64,000 nt of DNA from Tenacibaculum sp. 1_MG-2023 (lineage in GTDB: Bacteria; Bacteroidota; Bacteroidia; Flavobacteriales; Flavobacteriaceae). Where the stretch lies: NCBI RefSeq assembly GCF_030547425.1, contig NZ_JAUORH010000005.1, forward strand, positions 1 to 64,000, given 5' to 3'. A program made the translations under genes and the position numbers. The notes below the pieces were generated by a model. The model did no database searches, was not told the DNA's origin, and saw only the letters and a list, made by a program, of their open reading frames with translations. Positions 24,907 to 34,791 of this stretch are shown piece after piece (position 1 is the first letter of the stretch; each line of letters starts with the position of its first letter).

Positions 24907-27072
24907 TTATTGACATGCGACTGTGCTCCAGGAAGCTCCAGATGGCTTAGCCCATTGGTTTGCTTGTGTATTTGGTGGATTTAAAGGATCAAAACCAGCA
25001 TCATGTTGAATACAAGTTAAGTTAGAATTATTATCTGCAACCATATAAATAAAGTTTATATTGTTACCATTAGCTACGTTTAAACTTGTTAAATTGTTAC
25101 CTCTAACTTGTAAACCCCTAACTTTTGAATTATTAGAAATATCTACACTTGTTAAATTGTTGTTGTAAACAACTAAAGTTCTTAAATTTGAATACATAGA
25201 AACATCTAACGTACTAATTTTATTTTGCTCTAAGTATAAAGTTCTTAACCCATTGGCTGTTGTTGGTAATAATAATGTTGAGATATTATTACCTCCACAT
25301 TGAAAGCTAACTAAACTTGAGTGATTAGATAAATCGATTGAGCTTATATTATTCTGCTCAATTAATATAGTTTGTAAAGCTGTATTAGCTGAAAGATCTA
25401 AAGCTGTTAAATTATTCCCTCTTAACGTTAATCTTGTTATTGCTGTATTCTGACTTAAATCTATACTTGTTAACGAATTATTCATAGCATGAAACTCTGT
25501 AATATTCACAAAAGCCTCTATACCTGTAACATCTGAAATACTTAACCCATCAACACGAATTGAACCTGAATATGCCTGAGCTTCTGATACTTGAATTTCA
25601 CTATCTCCATTAGTATTAATAGCGTTATCAGCTACTAAAGCCGTTTTAAAATTAGCATCTGGTATATTTACAATAGTACCAGTTGCGGCTTGTAACCCCG
25701 TGCCATTAATCATAATAGCATAACTTGGTTTTGTAGGATCATTGCTTTCTACAACTATCATTGCTTGTTTTTGTCCTTCAGATTGTGGTGTAAAACGTGC
25801 TGTTACCTCATAAACGCCACCATTAGGAGCAATTGTTTGTGGTGCAGATACATTTACCAAGGTAAAGTCACTAGAGTTAAGTCCACTCATTCTAATATTA
25901 CTTACCTCTAAACTTCCTTGACCATTATTTTGAATAGCAAAAGTTAAATCATTTGAAGAATTACCTACTGTAACATCTCCAAAACTTAATCCAGTTTCAC
26001 TAAAAGCAATTGCAGGTTGTGCTGGTGCTGTTCCTGTTCCATTCATTGGTAAAGACGCTTCATTATCACTAGAATTATTAAAAAACTTAATAGATCCTGA
26101 AGCAAACCCTTGTGAACTTGGCGTAAACTTAACTTCAAAAGTATATGTATCACCTGGAGCAATAGTTCTTATTAATGAACTTGTTCCTCCTATTACTGTA
26201 AAAGATGATGATGAACTACCTCCTATAATACTCACATTAGTAATCTCTAAATCTGCATTTCCTGTATTAGAAACTGTAATATTTTTAGATAAGTCTTTAC
26301 CTACTTCAACATTCCCAAAACTTACAGGTGATTCACTAAATTCTATAACTGATATAGGTGTTGCTGTAGCTTTACCACTTAAGGCAATAGCTTTAACACC
26401 TGCATTAGTTGTCACCTCTAAACTTGCTGTTTTTTCTCCTACATTGGTTGGCTCAAATACTACCGTAATGTTTTTTGTTTCTCCAGCAGCTAAAGTTTCT
26501 GTTGTTGCTGAAGTTGAAAAATCAGCAGCATTGTCCCCTTTTATTTCAAAGCCCGTAATTTCTAAATCTGCATCTCCACTATTAGTTATAGTAAACGTAG
26601 CGTCTTTTGTTTGGTTAATCTCTACGTTTCCAAAAACCAAAGCCGTTTCACTTAAATCAACACCTGGTAATGGTTTTGGTTTTGCAATTCCTGTTACTTT
26701 TACTTCTTTTTTTCCAATATTAGTCGTAATTTCTAAGATAGCCTCTTTTTCTCCTTCTGTTAAAGGAGCAAAGGAAATTTCAAAAGTATACGATTCTTCC
26801 TTTTTAATTACTTTCGGTACTGCACTAGTTGAAAAATCAGCAGCATTTGTTCCTTTTAATACAAATTCATCTATTTCTAAATCTGAACCTCCCTCATTTG
26901 TTACTTTAAACGAATAGTTAATAGTTTCTTCTACTTCTACTGTTCCAAAATTCTTTTCTATATCAGTAATAGAAAACTCTGCTGGAATAATTTCTTCATC
27001 TTTATCACAACTTGTGATACTTACAAGTACAAAAAGAATAGCACTTGCATACATGTTAATTTTTTTTCTCAT
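24907..27072 (-). CDS. Lipoprotein with four ASH (choice-of-anchor D) repeats and a leucine-rich repeat domain
   Basis: A 721-residue surface protein. The signal ends in VSITSC, a lipobox, so Cys22 should be lipidated. About residues 35-130, 140-232, 243-345 and 358-460 are four immunoglobulin-like ASH/choice-of-anchor D repeats, each beginning with a phrase like FGNVEV and containing NTGNADLEI and DFS or FTV turns. Residues 465-690 are leucine-rich repeats of about 21 residues (LTSIDLSQNTAITRLTLRGNN). The end (ANQWAKPSGASWSTVACQ) lacks a type IX sorting domain. It probably faces the outside and binds proteins or glycans; the ligand is unknown. Confidence 0.88.
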   Translation of the reverse strand: MRKKINMYASAILFVLVSITSCDKDEEIIPAEFSITDIEKNFGTVEVEETINYSFKVTNEGGSDLEIDEFVLKGTNAADFSTSAVPKVIKKEESYTFEISFAPLTEGEKEAILEITTNIGKKEVKVTGIAKPKPLPGVDLSETALVFGNVEINQTKDATFTITNSGDADLEITGFEIKGDNAADFSTSATTETLAAGETKNITVVFEPTNVGEKTASLEVTTNAGVKAIALSGKATATPISVIEFSESPVSFGNVEVGKDLSKNITVSNTGNADLEITNVSIIGGSSSSSFTVIGGTSSLIRTIAPGDTYTFEVKFTPSSQGFASGSIKFFNNSSDNEASLPMNGTGTAPAQPAIAFSETGLSFGDVTVGNSSNDLTFAIQNNGQGSLEVSNIRMSGLNSSDFTLVNVSAPQTIAPNGGVYEVTARFTPQSEGQKQAMIVVESNDPTKPSYAIMINGTGLQAATGTIVNIPDANFKTALVADNAINTNGDSEIQVSEAQAYSGSIRVDGLSISDVTGIEAFVNITEFHAMNNSLTSIDLSQNTAITRLTLRGNNLTALDLSANTALQTILIEQNNISSIDLSNHSSLVSFQCGGNNISTLLLPTTANGLRTLYLEQNKISTLDVSMYSNLRTLVVYNNNLTSVDISNNSKVRGLQVRGNNLTSLNVANGNNINFIYMVADNNSNLTCIQHDAGFDPLNPPNTQANQWAKPSGASWSTVACQ

Positions 27073-27255
27073 GTGTGTTTATTTTTCTGATTTAATTTTT
27101 TGTGCTTCCTTATAGTTATAAAGCACTTCTCCCTTATATTGGAAGTAAAATTACACACAAGACACCTCTTACAATGAAAAAACTGCTGAAGTGATTTTAT
27201 CTTTTTCTAAAACACTTTTTTTTGTTTCTAAAACACCTAATATCTATTTAAAAAC

Positions 27256-27286
27256 AAAAAAGCTCGTCAAATGACGAGCTTTTTTA
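27256..27286 (-). terminator. Terminator after dnaK
   Basis: AAAAAAGCTCGTC and GACGAGCTTTTTT form a long stem around a 4-base loop, with T-runs on both strands. It is 55 bases beyond the dnaK stop. The rest of the 268-base gap (27073-27255) must hold the promoter of the ASH-LRR lipoprotein gene; no clear box was identified. Confidence 0.85.
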
Positions 27287-27340
27287 TATCTATAGTCCTA
27301 ATAAAACTTGTAATGCTTTTTAGGATAATACAATCAAAAT

Positions 27341-29248
27341 TTATTTTACTTCTTCAAAGTCTACATCTTCTACATTATCTCCGCTTTCTGATGAAGCTCC
27401 TGCATCAGCACCTCCTTGCGCACCAGCTCCATTAGCTTGTGCATCTTGTTGTGCTTTATACATTTCTTCAGAGGCAACTTTCCAAGCTTCATTAATCTTT
27501 TCCATTGCTGCATCAATAGCATCAAGGTCTTTAGATTCGTGTGCTTTCTTTAACTCTTCTAAAGCAACTTCAATTGGCTCTTTTTTATCAGCTGATAATT
27601 TGTCACCAAACTCTTTTAGTTGCTTTTCTGTTTGAAAAATCATAGAGTCTGCTCCGTTAACTTTTTCAGCAGTTTCTTTTGCTTTTTTGTCAGCATCAGC
27701 ATTTGCCTCAGCTTCTTGCTTCATCTTTTGAATTTCTTCATCAGATAACCCTGAAGAAGCTTCGATACGGATATCTTGTGATTTACCAGTTGCTTTATCT
27801 ACTGCAGATACTTTGATGATTCCGTTTGCATCAATATCAAAAGTTACTTCAATTTGAGGAACACCTCTTTGTGCTGGTGGAATATCTGTTAATTGGAAAC
27901 GGCCAATTGTTTTGTTATCTGCTGCCATCGCTCTTTCACCTTGTAATACGTGAATATCTACCGATGGTTGGTTATCTACTGCTGTAGAGAATACTTGCGA
28001 CTTTTTAGTTGGAATGGTTGTATTTGCATCGATTAACTTTGTAAATACATTACCCATTGTTTCAATTCCTAATGATAAAGGTGTAACGTCTAATAATAAT
28101 ACGTCTTTTACATCACCTGTTAACACTCCTCCTTGAATTGCTGCTCCTAACGATACAACCTCATCTGGGTTTACACCTTTACTTGGTGCTTTCCCGAAGA
28201 ACTTCTCAACTGCTTCTTGAATCGCAGGAATACGAGTTGATCCTCCTACTAAAATTACTTCATCAATATCAGATGTTGATAAATCAGCATTCTTTAACGC
28301 TGTTTGACATGGCTTAATCGTTCTTTTTACTAAATCATCAATTAACTGCTCAAACTTAGCTCTACTTAACGTTCTTACCAAGTGCTTTGGTCCACTAGCT
28401 GTAGCAGTAATATATGGTAAGTTAATCTCTGTAGAAGTTGTGCTTGATAATTCGATTTTTGCTTTTTCAGCAGCTTCTTTTAAACGTTGTAATGCCATAG
28501 GATCTTTACGTAAATCCATGTTTTCTTCAGCATTAAACTCATCTGCTAACCAGTTAATGATTTTCTCATCAACATCATCACCTCCTAAGTGTGTATCACC
28601 ATCAGTAGCTAATACTTCAAATACTCCGTCTCCTAATTCTAAGATAGAAACATCGTGTGTACCTCCACCAAAGTCAAATACAACAATTTTCTTATCATCG
28701 TTTGCTTTATCCAATCCGTAAGCTAGAGCTGCTGCAGTTGGTTCGTTGATAATACGACGAACTTTTAATCCAGCAATCTCACCTGCTTCTTTAGTTGCTT
28801 GACGCTGCGCATCGTTAAAGTATGCTGGTACAGTAATTACCGCTTCAGAAACTCCTTGACCTAAATAGTCTTCAGCAGTTTTCTTCATTTTCTGCAATAT
28901 CATTGCAGAGATTTCTTGAGGCGTGTACATACGATCATCAATCTTTACTCTTGGTGTATCGTTGTCCCCTTTTACAACATTGTAAGGAATTCTTCCTGCT
29001 TCTCTTTCAGACTCAGAATATTTATTCCCCATAAAACGTTTAATAGAATAAACTGTTTTAGTTGGGTTAGTTACCGCTTGACGCTTTGCAGGATCTCCTA
29101 CTTTACGCTCTCCTCCCTCAACAAATGCTACAATAGAAGGGGTTGTTCTTTTTCCTTCTGCATTTGGAATTACTACTGGCTCATTACCTTCCATTACAGA
29201 CACACATGAGTTCGTAGTACCTAAATCTATACCTATAATTTTACTCAT
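27341..29248 (-). CDS. dnaK: Molecular chaperone DnaK (Hsp70)
   Basis: A 635-residue Hsp70 of full length. [14 protein letters not shown] opens the ATPase domain, [25 protein letters not shown] and [13 protein letters not shown] are its phosphate loops, and [14 protein letters not shown] marks the interdomain linker at about residue 390. The helical lid ends in a Gly/Ala-rich tail and DVDFEEVK, the usual C-terminal EEVD-like peptide. It binds exposed hydrophobic stretches with DnaJ and GrpE; neither partner gene is in this window. It is monocistronic, with a terminator behind it and about 120 bases of non-coding leader before it. Confidence 0.98.
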   Translation of the reverse strand: MSKIIGIDLGTTNSCVSVMEGNEPVVIPNAEGKRTTPSIVAFVEGGERKVGDPAKRQAVTNPTKTVYSIKRFMGNKYSESEREAGRIPYNVVKGDNDTPRVKIDDRMYTPQEISAMILQKMKKTAEDYLGQGVSEAVITVPAYFNDAQRQATKEAGEIAGLKVRRIINEPTAAALAYGLDKANDDKKIVVFDFGGGTHDVSILELGDGVFEVLATDGDTHLGGDDVDEKIINWLADEFNAEENMDLRKDPMALQRLKEAAEKAKIELSSTTSTEINLPYITATASGPKHLVRTLSRAKFEQLIDDLVKRTIKPCQTALKNADLSTSDIDEVILVGGSTRIPAIQEAVEKFFGKAPSKGVNPDEVVSLGAAIQGGVLTGDVKDVLLLDVTPLSLGIETMGNVFTKLIDANTTIPTKKSQVFSTAVDNQPSVDIHVLQGERAMAADNKTIGRFQLTDIPPAQRGVPQIEVTFDIDANGIIKVSAVDKATGKSQDIRIEASSGLSDEEIQKMKQEAEANADADKKAKETAEKVNGADSMIFQTEKQLKEFGDKLSADKKEPIEVALEELKKAHESKDLDAIDAAMEKINEAWKVASEEMYKAQQDAQANGAGAQGGADAGASSESGDNVEDVDFEEVK

Positions 29249-29369
29249 AATTTTTATTTATCTTTTTTAAAAGTTTTAAATTCAATTTTACGAGTAGTAT
29301 TAGTCAAACTGTATGCCATTGGTTTTTTGCCTATATTTTGACAGGAAAAGATGTAAAATAAGTCGTTTT

Positions 29370-29990
29370 TTATGACAGTGTGTCATTTTTCGACGTTTCT
29401 AAATAGGATTCATATACCATTTTTATGTTAGCAAATGTATTTTGTAACGCTTTATTTGTGCCTTTTTCGTCTTTAAATACAGCTTTTGTAATCCCTTCGT
29501 CTAATTGAGGGCTCAAAATTCCTTTATAATTAGAATACATTAAATACCAGTGTGTTTCTTTTAAACGATATTCGTTTTGTTGCATAAATAAATGATAAGT
29601 AACGAGTAGTTTTTGTTGAACTATTAGTTTTTCTATACCACATTCTTCCTCAACCTCTCTAACAGCTGCTGCTTCTAATCCTTCCCCTTCTTCAACGCGT
29701 CCTTTAGGCAAGTCCCATTTATTTCCTCTATAAATAAATAGTATTTTTTTGTTTTCATTTAAAACTAGTCCTCCAGCCGCTGTAATTACTTTAAACTTTA
29801 CTTTAAAATCTAACCAATCCTCTGTCAGGTTATTAGAATAGATATAAACACTACTTAATTTACCTACTTTTAACTTATAAATAAGTTCTTCAATAATTGT
29901 ATTTTTGTAAATATAAACTGGATAATCTTCTTCATTTTTAATTGAAGTTGTAAAGATTATTGGTTTATCATTAACAAAAACTTTATACAT
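29370..29990 (-). CDS. NUDIX hydrolase
   Basis: The ATG at 29990 (MYKVFVNDKPIIFTT) gives 206 residues; a longer frame begins inside the divergent pyrE and is unlikely. GRVEEGEGLEAAAVREVEEECGI (about 112-134) is the NUDIX box GX5EX7REUXEEXGU with all metal-binding glutamates. The preceding FIYRGNKWDLPKG is the usual strand. The first 70 residues form an extra N-terminal domain seen in flavobacterial members next to pyrE. It would hydrolyse a nucleoside diphosphate derivative; the substrate is unknown. The start is only 7 bases from the pyrE start. Confidence 0.92.
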   Translation of the reverse strand: MYKVFVNDKPIIFTTSIKNEEDYPVYIYKNTIIEELIYKLKVGKLSSVYIYSNNLTEDWLDFKVKFKVITAAGGLVLNENKKILFIYRGNKWDLPKGRVEEGEGLEAAAVREVEEECGIEKLIVQQKLLVTYHLFMQQNEYRLKETHWYLMYSNYKGILSPQLDEGITKAVFKDEKGTNKALQNTFANIKMVYESYLETSKNDTLS

Positions 29991-30016
29991 TTGCGCTATG
30001 GATTTTAACAAAGATA
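29964..30016. promoter_or_regulatory. Overlapping divergent promoters of pyrE and the NUDIX gene
   Basis: TACATTTG at 29986-29993 is a perfect plus-strand -7 box, 4 bases before the pyrE ATG at 29998, with TTTA 18 bases upstream as a weak -33. On the minus strand TATCTTTG (30009-30016), inside pyrE, is a perfect -7 box for the NUDIX gene, 18 bases from its ATG. Each promoter therefore lies within or against the other gene's coding region. Confidence 0.55.
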
Positions 30017-30648
30017 CAGCAAAAAAAACTGCCGAGCTTCTTTTGCAAATTAAGGCTATAAAATTAAGCCCCCAAGAACCTTTCACATGGGCTTCTGGTT
30101 GGAAATCACCTATTTACTGTGACAACAGAATCACATTATCTTACCCTCCCGTTAGAAACTTTTTAAAACAAGAAATTGCTAAACTAGTAGAAGAAAAACA
30201 TGGCAAACCTGATGTTATTGCAGGAGTTGCTACTGGCGCTATTGCTATTGGTATATTAGTTGCTCAAGAATTAGGAGTGCCTTTTGTATACGTTAGGCCT
30301 GAACCTAAAAAACATGGTAGACAAAACCAAATTGAAGGACATATAGAAAGTGGTCAAAACGTAGTAGTTATTGAGGATTTAATTAGTACAGGTAAAAGTA
30401 GTTTAAATGCTGTAAAAGCATTGAAAGAAGCACATGCCAATGTAAAAGGAATGATTGCTATTTTTTCTTATGGATTTAATATTGCTACAGAGAATTTTAA
30501 CAATGATAAAGTAGAACTTACTACTTTAAGTAATTACGAGCATTTATTAGAGCAAGCTTTAGATAGTAAATATATTACTAGTGAAGAACTTCGAACTTTA
30601 GAAGATTGGAGAATTGCCCCTAGTGAATGGAATCAAAACGATAAATAA
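29998..30648 (+). CDS. pyrE: Orotate phosphoribosyltransferase
   Basis: A 216-residue enzyme of pyrimidine synthesis that joins orotate and PRPP to give OMP. FTWASGWKSPIYCDNRITLSYP (about 28-49) is the family's orotate-binding start, YVRPEPKKHGRQNQIEG the flexible catalytic loop, and VVVIEDLISTGKSSLNAVKAL (about 121-141) the PRPP-binding motif. No other pyr gene is adjacent. The SRPBCC gene starts 10 bases after its stop and is likely co-transcribed. Confidence 0.97.
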   Translation: MDFNKDTAKKTAELLLQIKAIKLSPQEPFTWASGWKSPIYCDNRITLSYPPVRNFLKQEIAKLVEEKHGKPDVIAGVATGAIAIGILVAQELGVPFVYVRPEPKKHGRQNQIEGHIESGQNVVVIEDLISTGKSSLNAVKALKEAHANVKGMIAIFSYGFNIATENFNNDKVELTTLSNYEHLLEQALDSKYITSEELRTLEDWRIAPSEWNQNDK

Positions 30649-30658
30649 CAACACAATA

Positions 30659-31048
30659 ATGAATATAGAAGGAAATACAGTTACTGTAAAAAAATCATCT
30701 AAAGATTTATTTGAATTTCTAACCAAATTAGAAAACTTTGAACAACTAATGCCTGAAAATACTCAAAAATTTGAGGTTGATGGTGATAGTTTTATTTTTG
30801 GCTTAAAAGGTATGCCAGAAATTCGTTTAGTAATGAAAGAAAAAACGGAATACTCAAATGTTACTTTAGGTGCCGCAAGTAGTAAATTACCTTTTACTTT
30901 AGCTGCTAACATTATTGAGATTGGCGATAATGAGAGTCAAGCTACTTTAAAATTCAACGGTGAATTTAATGCAATGATGGCTATGATGGTTAAAGCACCA
31001 TTAACAAAGTTTATTGGTACGCTAACTGAAAATTTAGAAAAGCTATAA
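30659..31048 (+). CDS. SRPBCC (START-like) family protein
   Basis: A 129-residue cytosolic protein. The ATG at 30659 (MNIEGNTVTVKKSSKDLFEFL) is preferred; an earlier frame start lies in pyrE. The N-terminal strand, the helix ENFEQLMPENTQKFEVDGDSFIFGL, and the long C-terminal helix (MMAMMVKAPLTKFIGTLTENLEKL) are the START/Bet v1 grip fold, which binds hydrophobic ligands. The position downstream of pyrE is typical of flavobacteria, but the ligand is unknown. The end overlaps the convergent birA gene by 6 bases. Confidence 0.83.
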   Translation: MNIEGNTVTVKKSSKDLFEFLTKLENFEQLMPENTQKFEVDGDSFIFGLKGMPEIRLVMKEKTEYSNVTLGAASSKLPFTLAANIIEIGDNESQATLKFNGEFNAMMAMMVKAPLTKFIGTLTENLEKL

Positions 31049-31780
31049 AGTGGCAAACGAAACTTCTTTCAAACCAAATTCTTGAATCGTTTCGTTTTCT
31101 AACTCTATTTGGAGATTTCCATTTTTTGAAACTCCAATAATTTTACCCATAAATAAAATGTTCTGGCTGTTTTTAAACATCGTTGGAACATTTTTTTTAT
31201 ACAATACTTTTAAGTAAGCCTCTTCTAGTAAATTATATTCTTTTCTTTCTAAGAGATTAAAATACCCTTTTAGATTCTTTAAAATATTTTCTAATAACAC
31301 ATCCAAATCAAATTCTCTTCCTAAAATCTTTTTTGCAGAAGACGCATTGGGTAAATTCTCAGGAAATGAATTTTGATTTACATTAACCCCAATTCCTATT
31401 ACAGAAGACACTATATTACTACCTTTCAGGATATTTTCAATTAATATACCTCCTAGCTTTTTATTTCCTGACAGAATGTCGTTTGGCCATTTTACCGACA
31501 AATTTAGCAACCCCAACGCTTCTAAAGCTTGAAAAACACTCAGTGAAACGCAAAAATTCAAATATTTATGATTCTCCACTTTTAAGTCTATAAACCTAGA
31601 AAACACACTAAAAGTAAGGTTTTTTCCCTCTTCAACAACCCATTCAGAATTCATTTGCCCCCTCCCCTTGGTTTGCGTTTTTGCAACCACCACTGTAAAA
31701 TCATCAACTACCACTTTTGACACCATATTCTTTAAAAAGGTGTTGGTAGAGTCGATGGCATTAAGTTTGATTATTTTCAT
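31043..31780 (-). CDS. birA: Biotin--[acetyl-CoA carboxylase] ligase
   Basis: A 245-residue class I ligase without the N-terminal DNA-binding domain of bifunctional BirA, so it should not act as a repressor. STNTFLKNM and AKTQTKGRGQMNSEWV (about 33-48) form the biotinyl-AMP loop, VKWPNDILSGNKKLGGILIEN (about 98-118) the catalytic lysine region. It attaches biotin to the carrier protein of acetyl-CoA carboxylase. It diverges from rsfS with an 86-base gap, an arrangement shared among flavobacteria. Confidence 0.95.
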   Translation of the reverse strand: MKIIKLNAIDSTNTFLKNMVSKVVVDDFTVVVAKTQTKGRGQMNSEWVVEEGKNLTFSVFSRFIDLKVENHKYLNFCVSLSVFQALEALGLLNLSVKWPNDILSGNKKLGGILIENILKGSNIVSSVIGIGVNVNQNSFPENLPNASSAKKILGREFDLDVLLENILKNLKGYFNLLERKEYNLLEEAYLKVLYKKNVPTMFKNSQNILFMGKIIGVSKNGNLQIELENETIQEFGLKEVSFATL

Positions 31781-31866
31781 GTAGGTTTTGCGTGTAAAAC
31801 AAGTATCAATATTACATAAATTACTCGCAAAAAAATAATAACTTTGCTAAAACTTAATTTTTTTTA

Positions 31867-32235
31867 ATGACAATAAAACAAACAAACACAGACGATCTTT
31901 TAGCTGTGATTATTAAAGGGATTGATGATGTAAAAGGAGAGGATATCCAATTACTAGATTTAAGAGAGATAGAAAACACTGTTTGTGATTATTTTGTAGT
32001 TTGTTCTGCTAACTCGAACACACAAGTAAATGCCATTTCGGGCTCTGTACAAAAAATAGTAAGTAAAGAACTAAAAGATAAACCTTGGCATATTGAAGGG
32101 CAAGGAAACTCTGAATGGGTTCTTATGGATTACGTAAACGTTGTTGTACATATCTTTCAAAAACAAGTTCGTGAATTTTACGATATTGAAAGCCTTTGGG
32201 GAGATGCAAAAATTACAGAAATCAATCCAGCATAA
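31867..32235 (+). CDS. rsfS: Ribosomal silencing factor RsfS
   Basis: A 122-residue protein of the RsfS/Iojap family that binds ribosomal protein uL14 and blocks subunit joining in starvation. LDLREIENTVCDYFVVCSANSNTQVNAIS and the C-terminal HIEGQGNSEWVLMDYVNVVVHIFQKQVREFYDIESLWGDA match the family throughout. TAACTTTG at 31839-31846 is a perfect -7 box about 20 bases upstream of the ATG. It heads the run rsfS-ftsH-LUD-cdsA-ACBP-YceI, all on the plus strand with gaps under 30 bases. Confidence 0.96.
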   Translation: MTIKQTNTDDLLAVIIKGIDDVKGEDIQLLDLREIENTVCDYFVVCSANSNTQVNAISGSVQKIVSKELKDKPWHIEGQGNSEWVLMDYVNVVVHIFQKQVREFYDIESLWGDAKITEINPA

Positions 32236-32260
32236 TTGCTAACATTTTATACACCTTTTT

Positions 32261-34186
32261 ATGAGTGATAATAAAAAAAATGCGCCAAAATTTAGTTTTA
32301 ACTCATTTTGGCTATACATACCAATAATAGTTATTTTACTAGGATTAAGCTTTTTTAATTCTGGTAACTTAGGTTCTCGTAATATTACAAAAAACGAGTT
32401 TACTAAAATTCTTCAAGCAAACGATATTAAAGAAATTGTTGTAGAAAACAACAATGTTGCTCAAATATTTTTAAAGCCTGAAGCAGAAAAAAAAGAAGAG
32501 CATAAGAAACTAGCAGATTCTCCTTTTTACAGAAAAGGATCGCCTCTTTACACATACAACTTTGGGGATTTACAAAACTTTGAAAACGAAATCAACAAAG
32601 AGAAAGAAAATAAAAACCTTGATTTCGATAAAGTAAATGTAGAAAGAACTAGTATGATGGACACAATCATTAGCTTCCTTCCTTTTATTTTATTGATTGT
32701 TATTTGGCTTTTCTTTATGAGAAGAATGTCAGGAGCTGCTGGAGGTGGCGGTGCTGGAGGGCAAATCTTTAACATCGGTAAGTCTAAGGCAAAACTTTTT
32801 GACGAAAATACTAAGGTTAAAACTACCTTTAAAAATGTAGCTGGTTTAGAAGGTGCTAAAGAAGAAGTTCAAGAAATTGTAGACTTCTTAAAGAGCCCTG
32901 AAAAATACACAAAATTAGGTGGTAAAATTCCTAAGGGAGCCTTATTAGTAGGACCTCCTGGAACGGGTAAAACCTTATTAGCAAAAGCAGTTGCTGGCGA
33001 AGCTGGTGTGCCTTTTTTCTCTTTATCTGGTTCAGATTTTGTTGAAATGTTTGTAGGGGTTGGAGCTTCTCGTGTGCGTGACTTATTTAAACAAGCGCAA
33101 CAAAAGTCACCTTCTATTATATTTATTGATGAAATTGATGCTATTGGACGTGCCAGAGGTAAAAATAGCATGACTGGTGGTAATGATGAACGTGAGAATA
33201 CCTTAAACCAATTACTTACTGAAATGGATGGTTTTGGTACTGACACTAATGTAATTGTGTTAGCTGCTACCAACCGTGCAGATGTATTAGATAAAGCATT
33301 AATGCGTGCTGGTCGTTTTGATCGTCAAATTTATGTTGACTTACCAGATTTACATGAGCGTAGAGAAATTTTTGAGGTTCATATTAAACCTTTAAAATTA
33401 GCTGCGAATGCCGATTTAGAATTTTTAGCACAACAAACACCTGGATTCTCAGGTGCAGATATTGCCAACTTATGTAACGAAGCCGCTTTAATTGCTGCCA
33501 GAAAAGGGAAAGAAGCTATTGAGCATCAAGACTTTTTAGATGCTGTTGATAGAATCGTAGGCGGATTAGAAAAGAAAAATAAAGTTATCACTCCTAAAGA
33601 AAAGAAAGTAATTGCTTTTCATGAAGCTGGTCACGCAACCGTTAGTTGGATGTTAGAACACGCTGCTCCTTTAGTTAAGGTAACTATTGTTCCTCGTGGT
33701 CAATCATTAGGTGCTGCTTGGTATCTTCCTGAAGAGAGAAAAATTGTTCAAACAGAACAAATGCTTGATGAAATGTGTGCTACCATGGGAGGTAGAGCTG
33801 CTGAAAAATTAATTTTCAATAAAATCTCAACTGGAGCGTTAAGTGATTTAGAAAAGGTTACTAAACAAGCTCGAGCTATGGTTACTGTTTATGGTTTAAA
33901 TGACAAAGTAGGAAACGTTACTTATTATGATTCTTCAGGTAATGATTCCTTTGTAAAGCCGTACAGTGAAGCAACTGCACAAAAAATTGATGAAGAAATT
34001 TCTGAAATAATAGAAAATCAATATAAAAGAGCTGTTGATTTACTAGATCAAAACAGAGATAAATTAACTGAATTGGCTGATTTATTACTTGAAAAAGAAG
34101 TTATATTTAAAGATGATTTAGTAAAAATATTTGGAGACAGGCCTTTTGGTAAAAAGGAAAAACCTGAAATTACAACAGAAGAATAG
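32261..34186 (+). CDS. ftsH: ATP-dependent zinc metalloprotease FtsH
   Basis: A 641-residue inner-membrane protease. Two membrane helices (about 15-32 and 130-152) flank a periplasmic domain; GPPGTGKTLLAKAVAGEAG (about 231-249) is Walker A, FIDEIDAIGRARG Walker B, and ALMRAGRFDRQI the second region of homology. FHEAGHATVSWML (about 451-463) carries the zinc-binding HExxH. It degrades membrane and short-lived cytosolic proteins. It lies 25 bases after rsfS. Confidence 0.97.
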   Translation: MSDNKKNAPKFSFNSFWLYIPIIVILLGLSFFNSGNLGSRNITKNEFTKILQANDIKEIVVENNNVAQIFLKPEAEKKEEHKKLADSPFYRKGSPLYTYNFGDLQNFENEINKEKENKNLDFDKVNVERTSMMDTIISFLPFILLIVIWLFFMRRMSGAAGGGGAGGQIFNIGKSKAKLFDENTKVKTTFKNVAGLEGAKEEVQEIVDFLKSPEKYTKLGGKIPKGALLVGPPGTGKTLLAKAVAGEAGVPFFSLSGSDFVEMFVGVGASRVRDLFKQAQQKSPSIIFIDEIDAIGRARGKNSMTGGNDERENTLNQLLTEMDGFGTDTNVIVLAATNRADVLDKALMRAGRFDRQIYVDLPDLHERREIFEVHIKPLKLAANADLEFLAQQTPGFSGADIANLCNEAALIAARKGKEAIEHQDFLDAVDRIVGGLEKKNKVITPKEKKVIAFHEAGHATVSWMLEHAAPLVKVTIVPRGQSLGAAWYLPEERKIVQTEQMLDEMCATMGGRAAEKLIFNKISTGALSDLEKVTKQARAMVTVYGLNDKVGNVTYYDSSGNDSFVKPYSEATAQKIDEEISEIIENQYKRAVDLLDQNRDKLTELADLLLEKEVIFKDDLVKIFGDRPFGKKEKPEITTEE

Positions 34187-34197
34187 TTTTTATTTTA

Positions 34198-34788
34198 ATG
34201 AATTTTTTCAAAAAATTATTTAGAACATATCAAGAATCATCTAAAGAAAAAAAAGTCAACGAACAAGAAGTTCATTTGTCTTTAGATGATTCTTTTGTTC
34301 ATCATTTTATTAATAAAGGAGGGAAATTTTTATACTGTACATCAATAAATGAAGTAAGTAATAATTTAAAAAACATCTTACAGGAAAATAATTGGCGTAA
34401 AGTTACTTGCACCGATTTTGATTTATTAAAGATTACTGAAAAAATTGATATCTCTGTACAAAACCATTCCTCAGAATCTGTACCTTTTTTTACATCTTGT
34501 GAACATTTAATTGCCGATAAAGGAGAAATTTTATTCTCATCTAATCAATTAGGCAGTCATAAAATAGCTTCTCTCTCTAAACATTTTATTGTTTATGCAA
34601 CTACGAGTCAGCTAGTAAAAAACACAGGAGAAGGATTAACAGGTATTAAAACACATTTTAGCGGTAATATACCAACCAACATTAGTTCTGTTAAGAATTA
34701 TACGTTTGAAGTTGAAGATGATAATTTCTTGAGTTATGGTAATAATAACACAAAAGATTTATATTTGCTGCTCTTTGAAGACCTTTAA
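34198..34788 (+). CDS. LUD domain protein (LutC/YkgG-like)
   Basis: A 196-residue cytosolic protein. FTSCEHLIADKGEILFSSNQLGSHKIASLSKHFIVYATTSQLVKNTGEGL (from about residue 100) is the LUD domain core, the domain of LutC in lactate use. No lutA or lutB is adjacent, and the place between ftsH and cdsA is a fixed flavobacterial order, so a role in lactate oxidation is doubtful. It may bind a nucleotide or sugar phosphate, as the fold does. The next gene starts 3 bases after its stop. Confidence 0.82.
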   Translation: MNFFKKLFRTYQESSKEKKVNEQEVHLSLDDSFVHHFINKGGKFLYCTSINEVSNNLKNILQENNWRKVTCTDFDLLKITEKIDISVQNHSSESVPFFTSCEHLIADKGEILFSSNQLGSHKIASLSKHFIVYATTSQLVKNTGEGLTGIKTHFSGNIPTNISSVKNYTFEVEDDNFLSYGNNNTKDLYLLLFEDL

Positions 34789-34791
34789 AAT

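Noticed and set aside
26444..26917. A 157-codon frame antisense to the ASH repeats
   Set aside because: A mirror of the repetitive coding sequence, with no start signal or known domain.
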